Positions 8,583 to 17,333 of a DNA stretch of 64,000 bases are shown here, piece by piece. The stretch spans positions 62,001 to 126,000 of the forward strand of contig NZ_BMQB01000012.1 in NCBI RefSeq assembly GCF_014647895.1, written 5' to 3'. Each line of letters begins with the position of its first letter. Positions within the stretch are counted from its first letter, which is position 1. This stretch comes from Pilimelia anulata (GTDB taxonomy: Bacteria > Actinomycetota > Actinomycetes > Mycobacteriales > Micromonosporaceae). The notes below the pieces were generated by a model, which made no database searches, was not told where the DNA came from, and worked only from the letters and a program-made list of their open reading frames with translations. The position numbers and the translations under genes were made by a program.

Positions 8583-9767
8583 ATGCGCCCGGTCTGGTTC
8601 GCCGCCGCCCGCCGCACCCCCATCGGCCGCCTGCGCGGCGCGCTGGCCGGCGTCCGCCCGGACGACCTCGCCGCCGCGGCGGTCCGCGCCGTCCTGGACA
8701 GCGTCCCGGCGCTGGACCCGGCCCGGATCGACGACATCTACTGGGGCGCCGCCAACCAGGCCGGTGAGGACAACCGCAACGTCGCCCGGATGGCCGCGCT
8801 GCTCGCCGGCCTCCCCGAGCACGTACCCGGCGCGACGGTCAACCGGCTGTGCGCGTCCGGCCTGGAGGCGGTCACCTCCGGCGCCCGGGCGATCGCCGCG
8901 GGCGACGCCGACGTCGTCCTGGTCGGCGGGAGCGAGTCGATGAGCCGGGCGCCGTTCGTGCTGGCCCGCCCCGACGAGGCGCTGCCGCACGCGCTCGGCC
9001 TGGTCGACACCCGGCTCGGCTGGCGGCTGACCAACCCGCGGATGAAGGACCTGCACGGCGTCCTGTCCATGGGGGAGACCGCCGAGGAGGTGGCCCGCCG
9101 CTGCGGCGTCGACCGCGAGCGGCAGGACGCGTTCGCGCTGCGCAGCCACCAGCGCGCCGCCGCCGCCCGCGACGCCGGCCACTTCGCCGCCGAACTGTTC
9201 CCCGTCACCACCCCGGCCGGGGCGGTCACCGGCGACGAGGGCATCCGGCCGGACACCTCCGCGGCGAAGCTCGCCGCCCTCAAGCCGGTGTTCCGCGCCG
9301 GCGGGTCGGTCACCGCCGGCAACTCCTCGCCGATGAACGACGGCGCCGCCGGCCTCCTGCTCGTCTCCGACGACGCCCTGCGCGACCTGGGCGTGACCCC
9401 GCTGGCCCGGTACGTCGGCGGCAACAGCGCCGGCGTGCACCCCGACGTGATGGGCCTCGGCCCGGTGCCGGCCACCCGCAAGGCCCTCGACCGGGCCGGC
9501 TGGAAGCTCGACGACGTCGACACCGCCGAGCTGAACGAGGCGTTCGCCGCGCAGGCGCTCGCGGTCGTCGACCAGCTCGGCATCGACCCCGAGCGGGTCA
9601 ACCCGGACGGCGGCGCGATCGCGCTCGGCCACCCGCTCGGCTGCTCGGGCGCCCGGATCCTCACCACGCTGCTGCACCGGATGCGCCGGACCGGCGCCCG
9701 GCGCGGCCTCGCCTCGATGTGTGTCGGCGTCGGCCAGGGCACGTCCGTCCTGGTCGAGGCCGCCTGA
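8583..9767 (+). CDS. Thiolase family acetyl-CoA acyltransferase
   Basis: A 394-residue thiolase. The nucleophilic Cys90 is in NRLCASGLEA. The other catalytic motifs are NEAFAAQA, GGAIALGHPLGCSGAR (His) and CVGVGQGTSVL (second Cys). It catalyses acyl-CoA + acetyl-CoA <-> 3-ketoacyl-CoA + CoA, in fatty acid or aromatic degradation or in the biosynthetic direction. The ATG at 8583 follows GAGGAG. The SDR gene starts 17 bp downstream, so the pair could form a thiolase/3-ketoacyl-CoA reductase module of PhaA/PhaB type; no PHA synthase is nearby. A possible TAGGCT -10 lies at 8539-8544. Substrate chain length cannot be read from sequence. Confidence 0.93.
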   Translation: MRPVWFAAARRTPIGRLRGALAGVRPDDLAAAAVRAVLDSVPALDPARIDDIYWGAANQAGEDNRNVARMAALLAGLPEHVPGATVNRLCASGLEAVTSGARAIAAGDADVVLVGGSESMSRAPFVLARPDEALPHALGLVDTRLGWRLTNPRMKDLHGVLSMGETAEEVARRCGVDRERQDAFALRSHQRAAAARDAGHFAAELFPVTTPAGAVTGDEGIRPDTSAAKLAALKPVFRAGGSVTAGNSSPMNDGAAGLLLVSDDALRDLGVTPLARYVGGNSAGVHPDVMGLGPVPATRKALDRAGWKLDDVDTAELNEAFAAQALAVVDQLGIDPERVNPDGGAIALGHPLGCSGARILTTLLHRMRRTGARRGLASMCVGVGQGTSVLVEAA

Positions 9768-9784
9768 CCCCCAAGGGAGTGCAT

Positions 9785-10543
9785 GTGACCACGTTCGCCG
9801 GCCGGGTGGCCGTCGTGACCGGTGCGGCGCAGGGTATCGGCGCCGCCACCGCCCAATTGCTCGCCGCGCGCGGCGCCCGGGTCGCCGTCGTCGACCTGGA
9901 CGAGCACCGCGCCGCCGGTACGGTCGCCGCGATCTCGTCCGCCGGCGGCGACGCCCTGGCGATCGGCGCCGACGTCACCGACGAGGCCGCCGTGGCGGCC
10001 ATGGTGGAGCGGACCGTCGACGCGTACGGGCAGTTCGACATCCTCGTCAACAACGCCGGCATCACCCGGGACAACCTGCTGTTCAAGATGCCCCGCCCGG
10101 ACTGGGACGCGGTGCTCGGCACGAACCTGACCAGCATCTTCCTGTGCTGCAAGGCGGCGCAGAAGGTGATGGTCCCGGCCCGGTACGGCAAGATCGTCAA
10201 CCTGTCGAGCCGGTCGGCGCTGGGCAACCGCGGCCAGGTCAACTACGCCGCCGCCAAGGCCGGCGTGCAGGGCCTGACGGCGACGCTGGCCCTGGAGCTG
10301 GGCCCGTACAACATCAACGTCAACGCCGTCGCGCCCGGCTACATCGCCACCGCTATGACCGCCGCCACGGCCGCCCGGGTGGGCAGCAGCGCGGAGGAGC
10401 ACCAGACGGCGGCCGCCCAGCGCACCCCGCTGGGCCGGGTCGGCCAGCCCGAGGAGGTGGCGTCGGTGATCGCGTTCCTGGCCAGCGACGACGCGGCGTA
10501 CGTGAGCGGCCAGACGCTGTACGTCAACGGCGGCGCCCGCTAG
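9785..10543 (+). CDS. SDR family 3-ketoacyl reductase (FabG-like)
   Basis: A 252-residue classical short-chain dehydrogenase. TGAAQGIG near the N-terminus binds NAD(P), NNAG follows at about residue 88, the catalytic Ser is in NLSSRSA, and Tyr-x3-Lys is in NYAAAKAG. The C-terminus VSGQTLYVNGG is typical of FabG/PhaB-like enzymes. The GTG at 9785 is preceded by AAGGGAG. Its position directly behind the thiolase suggests it reduces the 3-ketoacyl-CoA formed or consumed by that enzyme. It is convergent with the next gene, 30 bp away. Confidence 0.9.
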   Translation: MTTFAGRVAVVTGAAQGIGAATAQLLAARGARVAVVDLDEHRAAGTVAAISSAGGDALAIGADVTDEAAVAAMVERTVDAYGQFDILVNNAGITRDNLLFKMPRPDWDAVLGTNLTSIFLCCKAAQKVMVPARYGKIVNLSSRSALGNRGQVNYAAAKAGVQGLTATLALELGPYNINVNAVAPGYIATAMTAATAARVGSSAEEHQTAAAQRTPLGRVGQPEEVASVIAFLASDDAAYVSGQTLYVNGGAR

Positions 10544-10573
10544 CCGCGACCCCGCCCGGCGGCCACCGGGGCC

Positions 10574-11593
10574 CTACAGCATCGACAGGTGCACGTGGTT
10601 GGTGTGGTCGCTGGACGGGTCGCCGCCGCCCTCGGTGTAGTTCGTCCAGCCGGTCGACGGCAGCCACACCCGCCGGTACCAGATGACGTACATCACGCCC
10701 AGCCGGTCGGCGTTCTTGACCAGGAACGCGGCGAGGTTGCTGCCGTACACCTTGTCGCCGCCGGTGGCGTCGCCGCCGAACCCGTCGCCCTTCTGCACCG
10801 AGAAGTCGCAGGCCCGGCCCTTGGGGTGCTCGAACGGCCCGCCCGGCCGGAAGCAGGACACGAACCGCTTGAAGCCCGCCTTCTGCGACTGCTTCAGCGC
10901 GTGCAGCGTCCGGGCGGTGATGCAGCCGGACGTCGTCGGGTCGTCGCTGCTGCACCCCTGGCCGGGCCAGTTGCCGTCGTCGCCGCCGGGCGCCCGCTCG
11001 GCGGTGGCGATGTTCGCCGACACCAGGTTGCCGAACGAGTCGCCGCCGGCGATCGAGAACAGCTTCTGCGCCGCCTCCCGCTTCTTCGTCATCAGCGCGA
11101 GCTGCCGCTGCTGCTGCCCGATCTCGGCGTCGATCGCGGCCCGGGCCCGGGTCACGTCGGCCCGGGCGGCGTTCAGCTCGCGCAGCTTGGCGTTCTCCCG
11201 CTCGGTCATCGTCTCCAGCGCCGCCGCCCGGTCCAGGAACGCGTCGGGGGTGTCGCTGCGCAGCAGGGCCGAGGCCATGTTCAGCCGGCCGGCCCGGTAC
11301 CCGGCGGCGGCCACCCGGGACACCTCGGCGCTCATCGCGTCCCGGCGGCGCTCCAGCGCCACCAGCTCCCGGCTCAGCCGCTCCTGGTTGTCCCGGGAGC
11401 GGCGGTACGCCGTGCGGGCCTCGATGAAGCCGCGGCTGGCCGACTCCAGCACGTCGCGGATCAGCGGCGTCTCGCCCTCGGTACCGGTCTTCTTCTTCGG
11501 GTCCGGGGCGGCGCCCGCGGGCGCGCCGAGGGTGGCGACCAGGAGAACGGCCGCGCCGGCGGTGGTGAGGCGGCGGAGCAGTGTGGTCAGCAC
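10574..11593 (-). CDS. Secreted coiled-coil protein with ARB_07466-like domain
   Basis: A 339-residue exported protein. The signal peptide covers residues 1-29 (LLRRLTTAGAAVLLVATLG, then APAGAA). A long coiled coil at about residues 45-180 (IRDVLESASRGFIEARTAY to ALMTKKREAAQKLF) resembles the regulatory coils of PcsB/RipA-type wall hydrolases. The C-terminal globular domain (residues 205-339) has CITARTLHALK, GRACDFSV and a final SDHTNHVHLSML, as in ARB_07466-like domains next to or replacing NlpC/P60 peptidases; His-x-His may bind metal. Likely role: peptidoglycan remodelling outside the membrane. The GTG at 11593 begins the signal peptide. Confidence 0.82.
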   Translation of the reverse strand: MLTTLLRRLTTAGAAVLLVATLGAPAGAAPDPKKKTGTEGETPLIRDVLESASRGFIEARTAYRRSRDNQERLSRELVALERRRDAMSAEVSRVAAAGYRAGRLNMASALLRSDTPDAFLDRAAALETMTERENAKLRELNAARADVTRARAAIDAEIGQQQRQLALMTKKREAAQKLFSIAGGDSFGNLVSANIATAERAPGGDDGNWPGQGCSSDDPTTSGCITARTLHALKQSQKAGFKRFVSCFRPGGPFEHPKGRACDFSVQKGDGFGGDATGGDKVYGSNLAAFLVKNADRLGVMYVIWYRRVWLPSTGWTNYTEGGGDPSSDHTNHVHLSML

Positions 11594-11976
11594 GGGGCCA
11601 GGCGATCCTTCCGTGGGTCGCCGCCGGTGCCGGTGCGCTGCAGGGTCGGGGTACCGGCGCGGGGGACGCGCGCGGTGCTCGGGTGACCGGCGGCGGGCCC
11701 CGCCGGGCGCCGGGGGGACGCCCACCAGCGGGAACCGGGCGTAGCGTATCCGACCGGATGAAGGGTCCACGACCACCGGCCGGGCAGCCGGGCCCTGCCC
11801 GCACGTGCCGGTTACGCGCCCGGTTGGCCCACAAGAGTTGCGGTATCTGCCGATTCGCGCGCGGCCCGTACCGCCCGCCGGGGCCGTCCATCGACGGACC
11901 CCGATTCACCCCATCGATGTCGGCGACCGCCCGCCGGCCGGGGTCCGCGCCCCGCCCGGCGGCGCCGGGCCGCGGA
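11594..11976. other. 383-bp non-coding gap
   Basis: No gene-like frame is seen. On the minus strand, upstream of the exported coiled-coil protein, TACGCT near 11745 is a possible -10. I looked for a cyclic-di-AMP riboswitch, which often precedes actinobacterial wall hydrolases, and did not find its conserved blocks. Confidence 0.5.
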
Positions 11977-12843
11977 TCAGGCGGCGGCCGGCAGCCCGTC
12001 CAGGTTGGTCATGGCCAGCCGCTCGCGCAGGTCGCCGGCCGCGGCCACCTGCCGGTAGTAGTGCACCCGGCGGCGGGCCACGCAGCCCTCGCGCTCGTGC
12101 GCGTCGGTCATCAGCTCGGGGTCGAGCTGGCTGTTCAGGCCGTCCCGCAGCAGGGTCAGCGCCTCGGCCCGCAACTGCGACACCCGCGACTCGCTCACGC
12201 CCAGCTCGCGGGCGATGACCGCCATCGGCTCCTCGCGCAGGAAGTAGCCGTCGACCACGGCGCGCAGCCGCTCCGGCAGGGCCCGGATCGCGTGGTGCAG
12301 GTACCCGATCCGCTCCCGGTGCAGCAGCATCTCCTCCGGCCCGGCCGTCCGCTCGGTGACCATCTCCTCGGCCGTGCCGTACGCGAAGCCGTGCAGGCTC
12401 AGCACCATCGCCCGGTGCACGTCGCCCTCGACCGTGGCCAGGTCCGTCACCGGCACGCCCAGCTTCTCGGCGATCTCCCGCGGCTCCGGGCTGCGGCCCA
12501 GCGCCGCGGTCAGCTCCTGCCGCGCGGTGTCGGCCTGCCGGGCCCGGTGCCGCACCGAGCGGCTCGCCCAGTCCAGCCCGCGCAGCTCGTCGATCAGCGC
12601 GCCGCGCACCCGGGTGGCCGCGAACCGGCCGAACGCGATCCCGCGCTCCGGGTCGAACGACCGGGCCGCCCCGACCAGTGCCGCCAGGCCGGCGGAGGTG
12701 AGGTCGTCGCGGCTCACGTGCGCCGGTACCCGGGACATCACCTCGCGGACGAGGTGCCCGACCAACGGCATGTGCTCCCGCACGAGCGCGTCGATGTCGG
12801 TGCCCTGGGTGCGCTTCGCGTCCTGCGTCGCGTCTACGGTCAT
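11977..12843 (-). CDS. FliA/WhiG-family RNA polymerase sigma factor
   Basis: A 288-residue group 3 sigma factor. Region 2 spans ALVREHMPLVGHLV to GIAFGRFAATRVRGALIDELR, with the LRGLDWASRSVR signature of FliA/WhiG. Region 3 follows (GRSPEPREIAEKLGV), then region 4 (RLRAVVDGYFLREEPMAVIA and GVSESRVSQLRAEAL). In Streptomyces, WhiG starts aerial hypha sporulation; in motile actinomycetes FliA drives flagellar genes. An unusual C-terminal tail of about 50 residues follows region 4. The ATG at 12843 starts MTVDATQDAK. It is divergent from the M23 peptidase gene, a plausible target. No anti-sigma gene is adjacent. Confidence 0.92.
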   Translation of the reverse strand: MTVDATQDAKRTQGTDIDALVREHMPLVGHLVREVMSRVPAHVSRDDLTSAGLAALVGAARSFDPERGIAFGRFAATRVRGALIDELRGLDWASRSVRHRARQADTARQELTAALGRSPEPREIAEKLGVPVTDLATVEGDVHRAMVLSLHGFAYGTAEEMVTERTAGPEEMLLHRERIGYLHHAIRALPERLRAVVDGYFLREEPMAVIARELGVSESRVSQLRAEALTLLRDGLNSQLDPELMTDAHEREGCVARRRVHYYRQVAAAGDLRERLAMTNLDGLPAAA

Positions 12844-13041
12844 CGGGGGTCCGTCCCTTCGTTCGTCGGGGCGGCCGGGGGAGTGGCCGCGCTCGCCGAT
12901 GAGGAAAGACTCCGGCGCGCCGGGTGCCCGGTCCGGTGACGCTCGGTTGCCGACCGGTTGCACCCGGGCGGAACCGCTCAGGGCCCGCGGGGCCTGCCGA
13001 TCGAGCTGCTATCACCAGGCGGAACTCGGGGAGGCGCGCGG

Positions 13042-13671
13042 GTGTCGGTTACCGAAGTGCAGGCTCGAATGGGGCAGATCCAGTCGCTCATGGTCGCGGC
13101 GCAGTCCGCCGCGGTCGGCAAGACGTCGGCCACGTCCGCCACATCGGCCACCGGCGCCACATCGGCCAGCCAGTTCGCCGCCGCCCTTCAGACCGCCGTC
13201 GCCAAGACCGGCGGCACCACCGGTACCGCCGCCACCGCGGCCACCACCGGCACCGGCGCGGTCGCCCGCCCGGCCGGGATCAGCCAGAGCTGGACGCTGC
13301 CGGTCCGCGGCGCGAACGTGAGCAGCGAGTTCGGCCCGCGCTGGGGCACCGAGCACGAGGGCATGGACTTCGCCGCCGGCATGGGCACCCCGATCCACGC
13401 CGCCAAGGCGGGCGTGGTGAAGAAGGCGAGCTGGTACGGCGGCTACGGCAACGCCGTGATCATCGACCACGGCAACGGCGTGCAGACGCTGTACGGCCAC
13501 GCCTCCAAGCTGAACGTCAAGGAGGGCCAGCGGGTGTCCGCCGGCCAGGTGATCGCCAAGGTCGGCAGCACCGGCGACTCCACCGGCCCGCACCTGCACT
13601 TCGAGGTCCACGTCAAGGACAAGCCGATCAACCCCCGACCCTGGCTGGCCAAGCACGGCGTCAAGCTGTAG
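13042..13671 (+). CDS. M23 family metallopeptidase
   Basis: A 209-residue protein. The N-terminal helix VTEVQARMGQIQSLMVAAQ leads into a Thr/Ala/Ser-rich linker (residues 35-85), then a complete LytM domain: SSEFGPRWGTEHEGMDFAA (His and Asp zinc ligands), YGHASKL and GPHLHFEVH (HxH). This should cleave peptidoglycan cross-bridges. There is no obvious signal peptide, so export may use another route such as the flagellar or a Tat/Sec-independent pathway; this N-terminal style is also seen in flagellum-associated hydrolases (inference). The GTG at 13042 follows GGGGAGG. It is divergent from the sigma factor. Confidence 0.88.
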   Translation: MSVTEVQARMGQIQSLMVAAQSAAVGKTSATSATSATGATSASQFAAALQTAVAKTGGTTGTAATAATTGTGAVARPAGISQSWTLPVRGANVSSEFGPRWGTEHEGMDFAAGMGTPIHAAKAGVVKKASWYGGYGNAVIIDHGNGVQTLYGHASKLNVKEGQRVSAGQVIAKVGSTGDSTGPHLHFEVHVKDKPINPRPWLAKHGVKL

Positions 13672-13703
13672 AGCGGCGCGGCCGGCGTCGGGTGGCCACT
13701 GGT

Positions 13704-13709
13704 TATAGT
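13704..13709 (+). promoter_or_regulatory. -10 element of the phosphatidyltransferase-DUF881 operon
   Basis: TATAGT in GGTTATAGTGACTCG, about 115 bp before the GTG at 13825, leaves room for a 5' leader. No matching -35 is clear. It is the only AT-rich hexamer in this gap. Confidence 0.45.
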
Positions 13710-13824
13710 GACTCGACGCGGGACCCGCCGGGCCGAACCGGCCACGCGGGGATCGGGCCGGGCGGCCCTTCCTCCCCGACCGCGGCGTCGTCCGCCGGTA
13801 CCGGTTCGGAGGGGAGGGCGTGCG

Positions 13825-14403
13825 GTGAGTCAGCCCACCGACCGCGTGCTCACCGGCCCGAACCTCATCAGCTTCGCCCGCCTGCTCGGCGTGCCGCTGT
13901 TCCTGTACCTGCTGCTCGTCCCGCACGCCGACATCGCCGCGACGGTCGTGCTCGCCGTCGGCGGCACCAGCGACTGGCTCGACGGCTGGCTCGCCCGGCG
14001 CACCGGCCAGGTCAGCCGGCTGGGGGAGCTGCTCGACCCGCTCGCCGACCGGCTGTACATCGTGGCGACGCTGGTCGCGTTCACCGTCCGCGACGTCGTG
14101 CCGTGGCCGTTCACCGCCGCGCTGGTCGCCAGGGACGTGCTGATGCTGGTCGTGCTGGCGCTGCTGCGCCGCCGCGGCTACGCCCCGCCGCCGGTCCACT
14201 ACCTCGGCAAGGCGGCCACGTTCGTGCTGCTCGCGGCGTTCCCGCTGCTGCTGCTCGCCGCGGCCGTCCCGGCCGCCGCGCCGGTCGCCGGCGCCGCCGG
14301 CTGGGGGCTGGCGTGGTGGGGGCTGGGCACGTACTGGCTGGCCGCCGCCCTGTACGCGGGCCAGGCGTACCGCGCGCTGCGCGCCCCGGCGGTACCCGGA
14401 TGA
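13825..14403 (+). CDS. CDP-alcohol phosphatidyltransferase
   Basis: A 192-residue membrane enzyme with about five helices. The family signature D-x2-D-G-x2-A-R-x8-G-x3-D-x3-D is complete in SDWLDGWLARRTGQVSRLGE followed by LLDPLADR. It transfers a phosphatidyl group from CDP-diacylglycerol to an alcohol such as glycerol phosphate, phosphatidylglycerol or inositol phosphate. The position matches M. tuberculosis pgsA2 (Rv1822). The GTG at 13825 follows GGAGGGGAGG. It overlaps the next gene by 4 bp. The acceptor cannot be assigned from sequence. Confidence 0.92.
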   Translation: MSQPTDRVLTGPNLISFARLLGVPLFLYLLLVPHADIAATVVLAVGGTSDWLDGWLARRTGQVSRLGELLDPLADRLYIVATLVAFTVRDVVPWPFTAALVARDVLMLVVLALLRRRGYAPPPVHYLGKAATFVLLAAFPLLLLAAAVPAAAPVAGAAGWGLAWWGLGTYWLAAALYAGQAYRALRAPAVPG

Positions 14404-15386
14404 GCCCGGCCGACCCGGCCGCGCCGCCGCCGCCGGACCGGCTGCCCGCCGCGCCGCCGCCGGACCGCCCGCCGGGCGCCGCCGACCCGGTGCGGCCCGC
14501 GGACGCCGCCGCCGACCCGGCCAAGCCCGTGTTCGCCCCCGACTTCCTCACCACGCTGTTCCGCTTCCCGCTGGACCCCGGCTACGCCGACGCCGCGGCC
14601 GCCCGGGCCGCGCGCGGCCCCCGCCCGCCGGGCCGGCGGCGGCTGGTCCGCGGCACGGCCGCCCTGGTGGCGTGCGCGATCGGCGTGCTGTTCGCCGTCG
14701 CGTACCGCAAGACCGTCGACGACCAGCCCGGCCGGGCCCGCATCCGCACCGGCCTGGTCGGCCAGATCGACACGCTGCGGGCGAAGACCGACGCGATGGC
14801 CCGCCAGTCCACCGACCTGCGGGCCAGAGTGGACAAGCTGCGCGAGGCCCGCGACTCCGGCCGCACCACCGCCCTGGACGCCGCCGAGGCCGCCGCCGGC
14901 CGGACCCGGCTCAGCGGCGCCGGCGTGGTGATCAGCCTGGCCGATCCACAGCGGACGCCCGGCGGCCGCGGCGACGCCCGCGGCCGGGTCCAGGACCGGG
15001 ACCTGCGCCAGGTGGTCAACGCCGTGTGGTCGGCCGGCGCCCGCGCGGTGCAGGTCGGCGGGGTGCGGCTGACGGCCACCTCGACGATCCGGTTCGCCGG
15101 GCCGGCGATCCACGTCGACACGATCCCGATCCACTCGCCGTACGAGATCCGGGCCCTCGGCCCGGCGAACCTGCGCAGCGCCTACCTCGGCACCGCCGGC
15201 GCCCAGTACGCCCGCCGGCTGGCCGCCACCTACGGCATGCACTACACGGTCGAGGCCGACGAGGTGACGCTCGCGGCGGCGGCCGAGCCGACCCTCCGGT
15301 ACGCCAGGCCGCTGCGCCCCGCCACTTCGTCCACGTCACCCGCGCCGGCCACCCCGTCGCGCGGGGCTTCCCCGGGAGGCCGTTGA
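14400..15386 (+). CDS. DUF881 membrane protein (first copy)
   Basis: A 328-residue protein. Residues 1-50 are a Pro/Ala-rich cytosolic arm, with one transmembrane helix at about residues 81-100 (LVRGTAALVACAIGVLFAVAY). A coiled coil follows (LVGQIDTLRAKTDAMARQS) and then the extracytoplasmic DUF881 domain with SGAGVVISLADP, DLRQVVNAVWSAGARAV, and IHSPYEIRALG. It corresponds to Rv1823. The ATG overlaps the preceding stop (ATGA), and the stop is directly followed by the next start. DUF881 proteins flank the small basic protein throughout actinobacteria; a cell-envelope or division role is suspected but not proven. Confidence 0.9.
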   Translation: MSPADPAAPPPPDRLPAAPPPDRPPGAADPVRPADAAADPAKPVFAPDFLTTLFRFPLDPGYADAAAARAARGPRPPGRRRLVRGTAALVACAIGVLFAVAYRKTVDDQPGRARIRTGLVGQIDTLRAKTDAMARQSTDLRARVDKLREARDSGRTTALDAAEAAAGRTRLSGAGVVISLADPQRTPGGRGDARGRVQDRDLRQVVNAVWSAGARAVQVGGVRLTATSTIRFAGPAIHVDTIPIHSPYEIRALGPANLRSAYLGTAGAQYARRLAATYGMHYTVEADEVTLAAAAEPTLRYARPLRPATSSTSPAPATPSRGASPGGR

Positions 15387-15719
15387 ATGATCCCCGTCAT
15401 CGCCATGGTGGGCGGCGTCATCCTGGGCCTGCTCATCCATCCGACGGTGCCGATCCAGCTCCAGCCGTACCTGCCGATCGCCGTGGTCGCGGCACTGGAC
15501 GCCGTGTTCGGCGGCATCCGCGCCCGGCTGGACGGCATCTTCGACGACAAGCAGTTCGTGGTGTCGTTCATCTCGAACGTGCTGGTCGCGGCGATCATCG
15601 TGTACCTCGGCGACCAGCTCGGCGTGGGCGGGCAGCTCTCGACCGGCGTGGTCGTGGTGCTCGGGGTCCGGATCTTCGGCAATGTGGCCGCCATCCGGCG
15701 GCACCTGTTCCGGGCGTAG
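15387..15719 (+). CDS. sbp: Small basic protein (DUF1290)
   Basis: A 110-residue integral membrane protein. It has about three helices, with the signature IPVIAMVGGVILGLLIHPTV, LPIAVVAALDAVFGGIRARL and FVVSFISNVLVAAIIVYLG. It equals Rv1824 and Bacillus Sbp, encoded near ftsAZ in Firmicutes. The ATG directly abuts the DUF881 stop codon with no spacer, so it depends on coupled translation. It probably forms an inner-membrane complex with its two DUF881 neighbours (inference). Confidence 0.92.
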   Translation: MIPVIAMVGGVILGLLIHPTVPIQLQPYLPIAVVAALDAVFGGIRARLDGIFDDKQFVVSFISNVLVAAIIVYLGDQLGVGGQLSTGVVVVLGVRIFGNVAAIRRHLFRA

Positions 15720-15729
15720 GCTGGTGTCG

Positions 15730-16806
15730 ATGACCGCCACGCCGCCGTCCGCCGGCCCGCCGGAGCCCCGCCCGGCCGGGTCGACCCCGCCGGCGGACAC
15801 CCCGGACCCCCGACCGGCCGCCTACCCCGACCCCGACGTGGCCCGCGCCGCCGACCCCGCGCCGTCCACCGACCCCCGCCCCGGCGCCGCCCGGCCCGCC
15901 GATGCCCGACCCGGCGGTGACGCCGCCGCGCGCCCCGGCGCGGGTGGCGGGCACGGGGCCGGGCACCCGCGCGGCGGCGCGCACGCCGCGTCCGCCCGCC
16001 TCGCCGCCGCCGCGGCCCGGGCCCGCCGCGCGGCCGCCCGACTTGCCAGAACGGCCGCCGCGGGCTGGCCGGCGACCCGCCCCGCCGACGGCGGCACCGA
16101 GCGCCCGGCCAAGCGGCGGCTCTCCGGCGCCGGCGCCGCGATCGCGGTCCTGCTGGCGCTGCTCGGCTTCGGCCTGGTCGCCCAGCTCCGCAACGTCGCC
16201 AACGACCAGTCGCTGGACACCGCGCGCGAGGACGACCTGGTCCGCATCCTGTCGGACCTGGAGGCGCGGGAGCAGCGGCTGAGCACCGACGTCCGGCGGC
16301 TGGAGGAGAGCGAGCGGCAGCTCGGCTCCGGCGCGCAGCGCCGGGAGGCCGCGCTGGCGGACGCGTCCCGGCGGGCGAACGCGCTGGGCATCCTCGCCGG
16401 CACGCTGCCGGCGGAGGGGTCGGGGATGCACGTGCGGCTGTCCGGCAACCCCGACCAGGTCAGCGCCCGTACGCTGCTGGACACGGTGCAGGAGCTGCGC
16501 AACTCGGGCGCCGAGGTGATGCAGCTCAGCGGCGCCAACGCCGACCCGCTGCGGGTCGTCGCGTCCAGTTACTTCATCGATGCCGACGGTGGGGTCAAAG
16601 TCGACGGTAAGGCGCTGACCGGCCCGTACACCATCGATGTCGTCGGCGACGCGACCATCATGCAGTCCGCGCTGACGATCTTCGGCGGGGTGGTCGAGAC
16701 CGTGTCCGAGGCCGGCGGTAGTGTGACGATGGAGCCAGCGGCGGTCGTCAAGGTCACCGCCCGGTACTCCGGCTTCAATCTGCAGTACGCGCGCCCGGCG
16801 TCCTGA
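15730..16806 (+). CDS. DUF881 membrane protein (second copy)
   Basis: A 358-residue paralogue of the 14400 protein. A Pro/Ala/Arg-rich arm of about 130 residues is followed by a transmembrane helix (GAGAAIAVLLALLGFGLVAQL, residues 135-156). A coiled coil comes next (EDDLVRILSDLEAREQRLS), then the DUF881 domain with LDTVQELRNSGAEVMQLSG and ALTIFGGVVETVSEAGGSV. It corresponds to Rv1825. The ATG at 15730 is chosen; a GTG 6 bp upstream is also possible. The arm is much longer than in the first copy, which could give a distinct partner. Confidence 0.9.
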   Translation: MTATPPSAGPPEPRPAGSTPPADTPDPRPAAYPDPDVARAADPAPSTDPRPGAARPADARPGGDAAARPGAGGGHGAGHPRGGAHAASARLAAAAARARRAAARLARTAAAGWPATRPADGGTERPAKRRLSGAGAAIAVLLALLGFGLVAQLRNVANDQSLDTAREDDLVRILSDLEAREQRLSTDVRRLEESERQLGSGAQRREAALADASRRANALGILAGTLPAEGSGMHVRLSGNPDQVSARTLLDTVQELRNSGAEVMQLSGANADPLRVVASSYFIDADGGVKVDGKALTGPYTIDVVGDATIMQSALTIFGGVVETVSEAGGSVTMEPAAVVKVTARYSGFNLQYARPAS

Positions 16807-16916
16807 CCCGTTCGCGGGGGTTCGGGTCCGTACCGCGACACCCGCGTCGACCGGCCCGGTCGACCGGTCGAGAACGTGCCGCCGCGCGGGCGGCACCGCG
16901 AGTGAGGAACGTCGGC

Positions 16917-17294
16917 GTGGTCCCTGACGAGCTGCGGTACACCGAGGAGCACGAGTGGGTGGCGTCCACCGAGAGTGGCGCCGTCCGGGTCGGCATCACC
17001 GCGTTCGCCCAGGACGCGCTCGGCGACATCGTCTACGTCGACCTGCGTGAGCCCGGCACCGAGGTGGCCGTCGGCGACTCGCTCGGCGAGGTCGAGTCGA
17101 CCAAGAGCGTGTCCGAGATCTACGCCCCGCTGGCGGGGACGATCGTCAACCGCAACGAGCAGCTCGGCGACCAGCCCGAACTGATCAACTCCGACCCGTA
17201 CGGCGAGGGTTGGCTGGTCGAGCTGGACGCGGGGTCCGTCGATCTCGACAGTCTGCTGTCGCCCGAGGCGTACCGCGAACTCACCAAGGGCTAA
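16917..17294 (+). CDS. gcvH: Glycine cleavage system H protein
   Basis: A 125-residue lipoyl carrier that shuttles the aminomethyl group between P, T and L proteins. The lipoylation Lys is in LGEVESTKSVSEIYAPLAG. The folded domain runs from LRYTEEHEWV to DPYGEGWLVELD. I use the GTG at 16917 (VVPDELRYTEEHEW) because GAGGAA lies 9 bp upstream and it matches family N-termini; a GTG at 16902 would add five residues. gcvP lies 4.1 kb downstream behind a riboswitch; gcvT is not in the window. A hairpin follows the stop. Confidence 0.95.
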   Translation: MVPDELRYTEEHEWVASTESGAVRVGITAFAQDALGDIVYVDLREPGTEVAVGDSLGEVESTKSVSEIYAPLAGTIVNRNEQLGDQPELINSDPYGEGWLVELDAGSVDLDSLLSPEAYRELTKG

Positions 17295-17296
17295 CC

Positions 17297-17320
17297 CACG
17301 GGGGCCAAAGCCGCCCCGTG
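17297..17320 (+). terminator. Hairpin after gcvH
   Basis: CACGGGG (17297-17303) pairs with CCCCGTG (17314-17320) around a 10-nt loop, starting 2 bp after the gcvH stop. There is no U-tract, as is usual for actinobacterial terminators. The garA promoter follows immediately. Confidence 0.6.
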
Positions 17321-17333
17321 TCCGCGCGCCTGG

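Noticed and set aside
11594..11976. Possible cyclic-di-AMP riboswitch before a wall-hydrolase-like gene
   Set aside because: The conserved ydaO/yuaA sequence blocks were not found.
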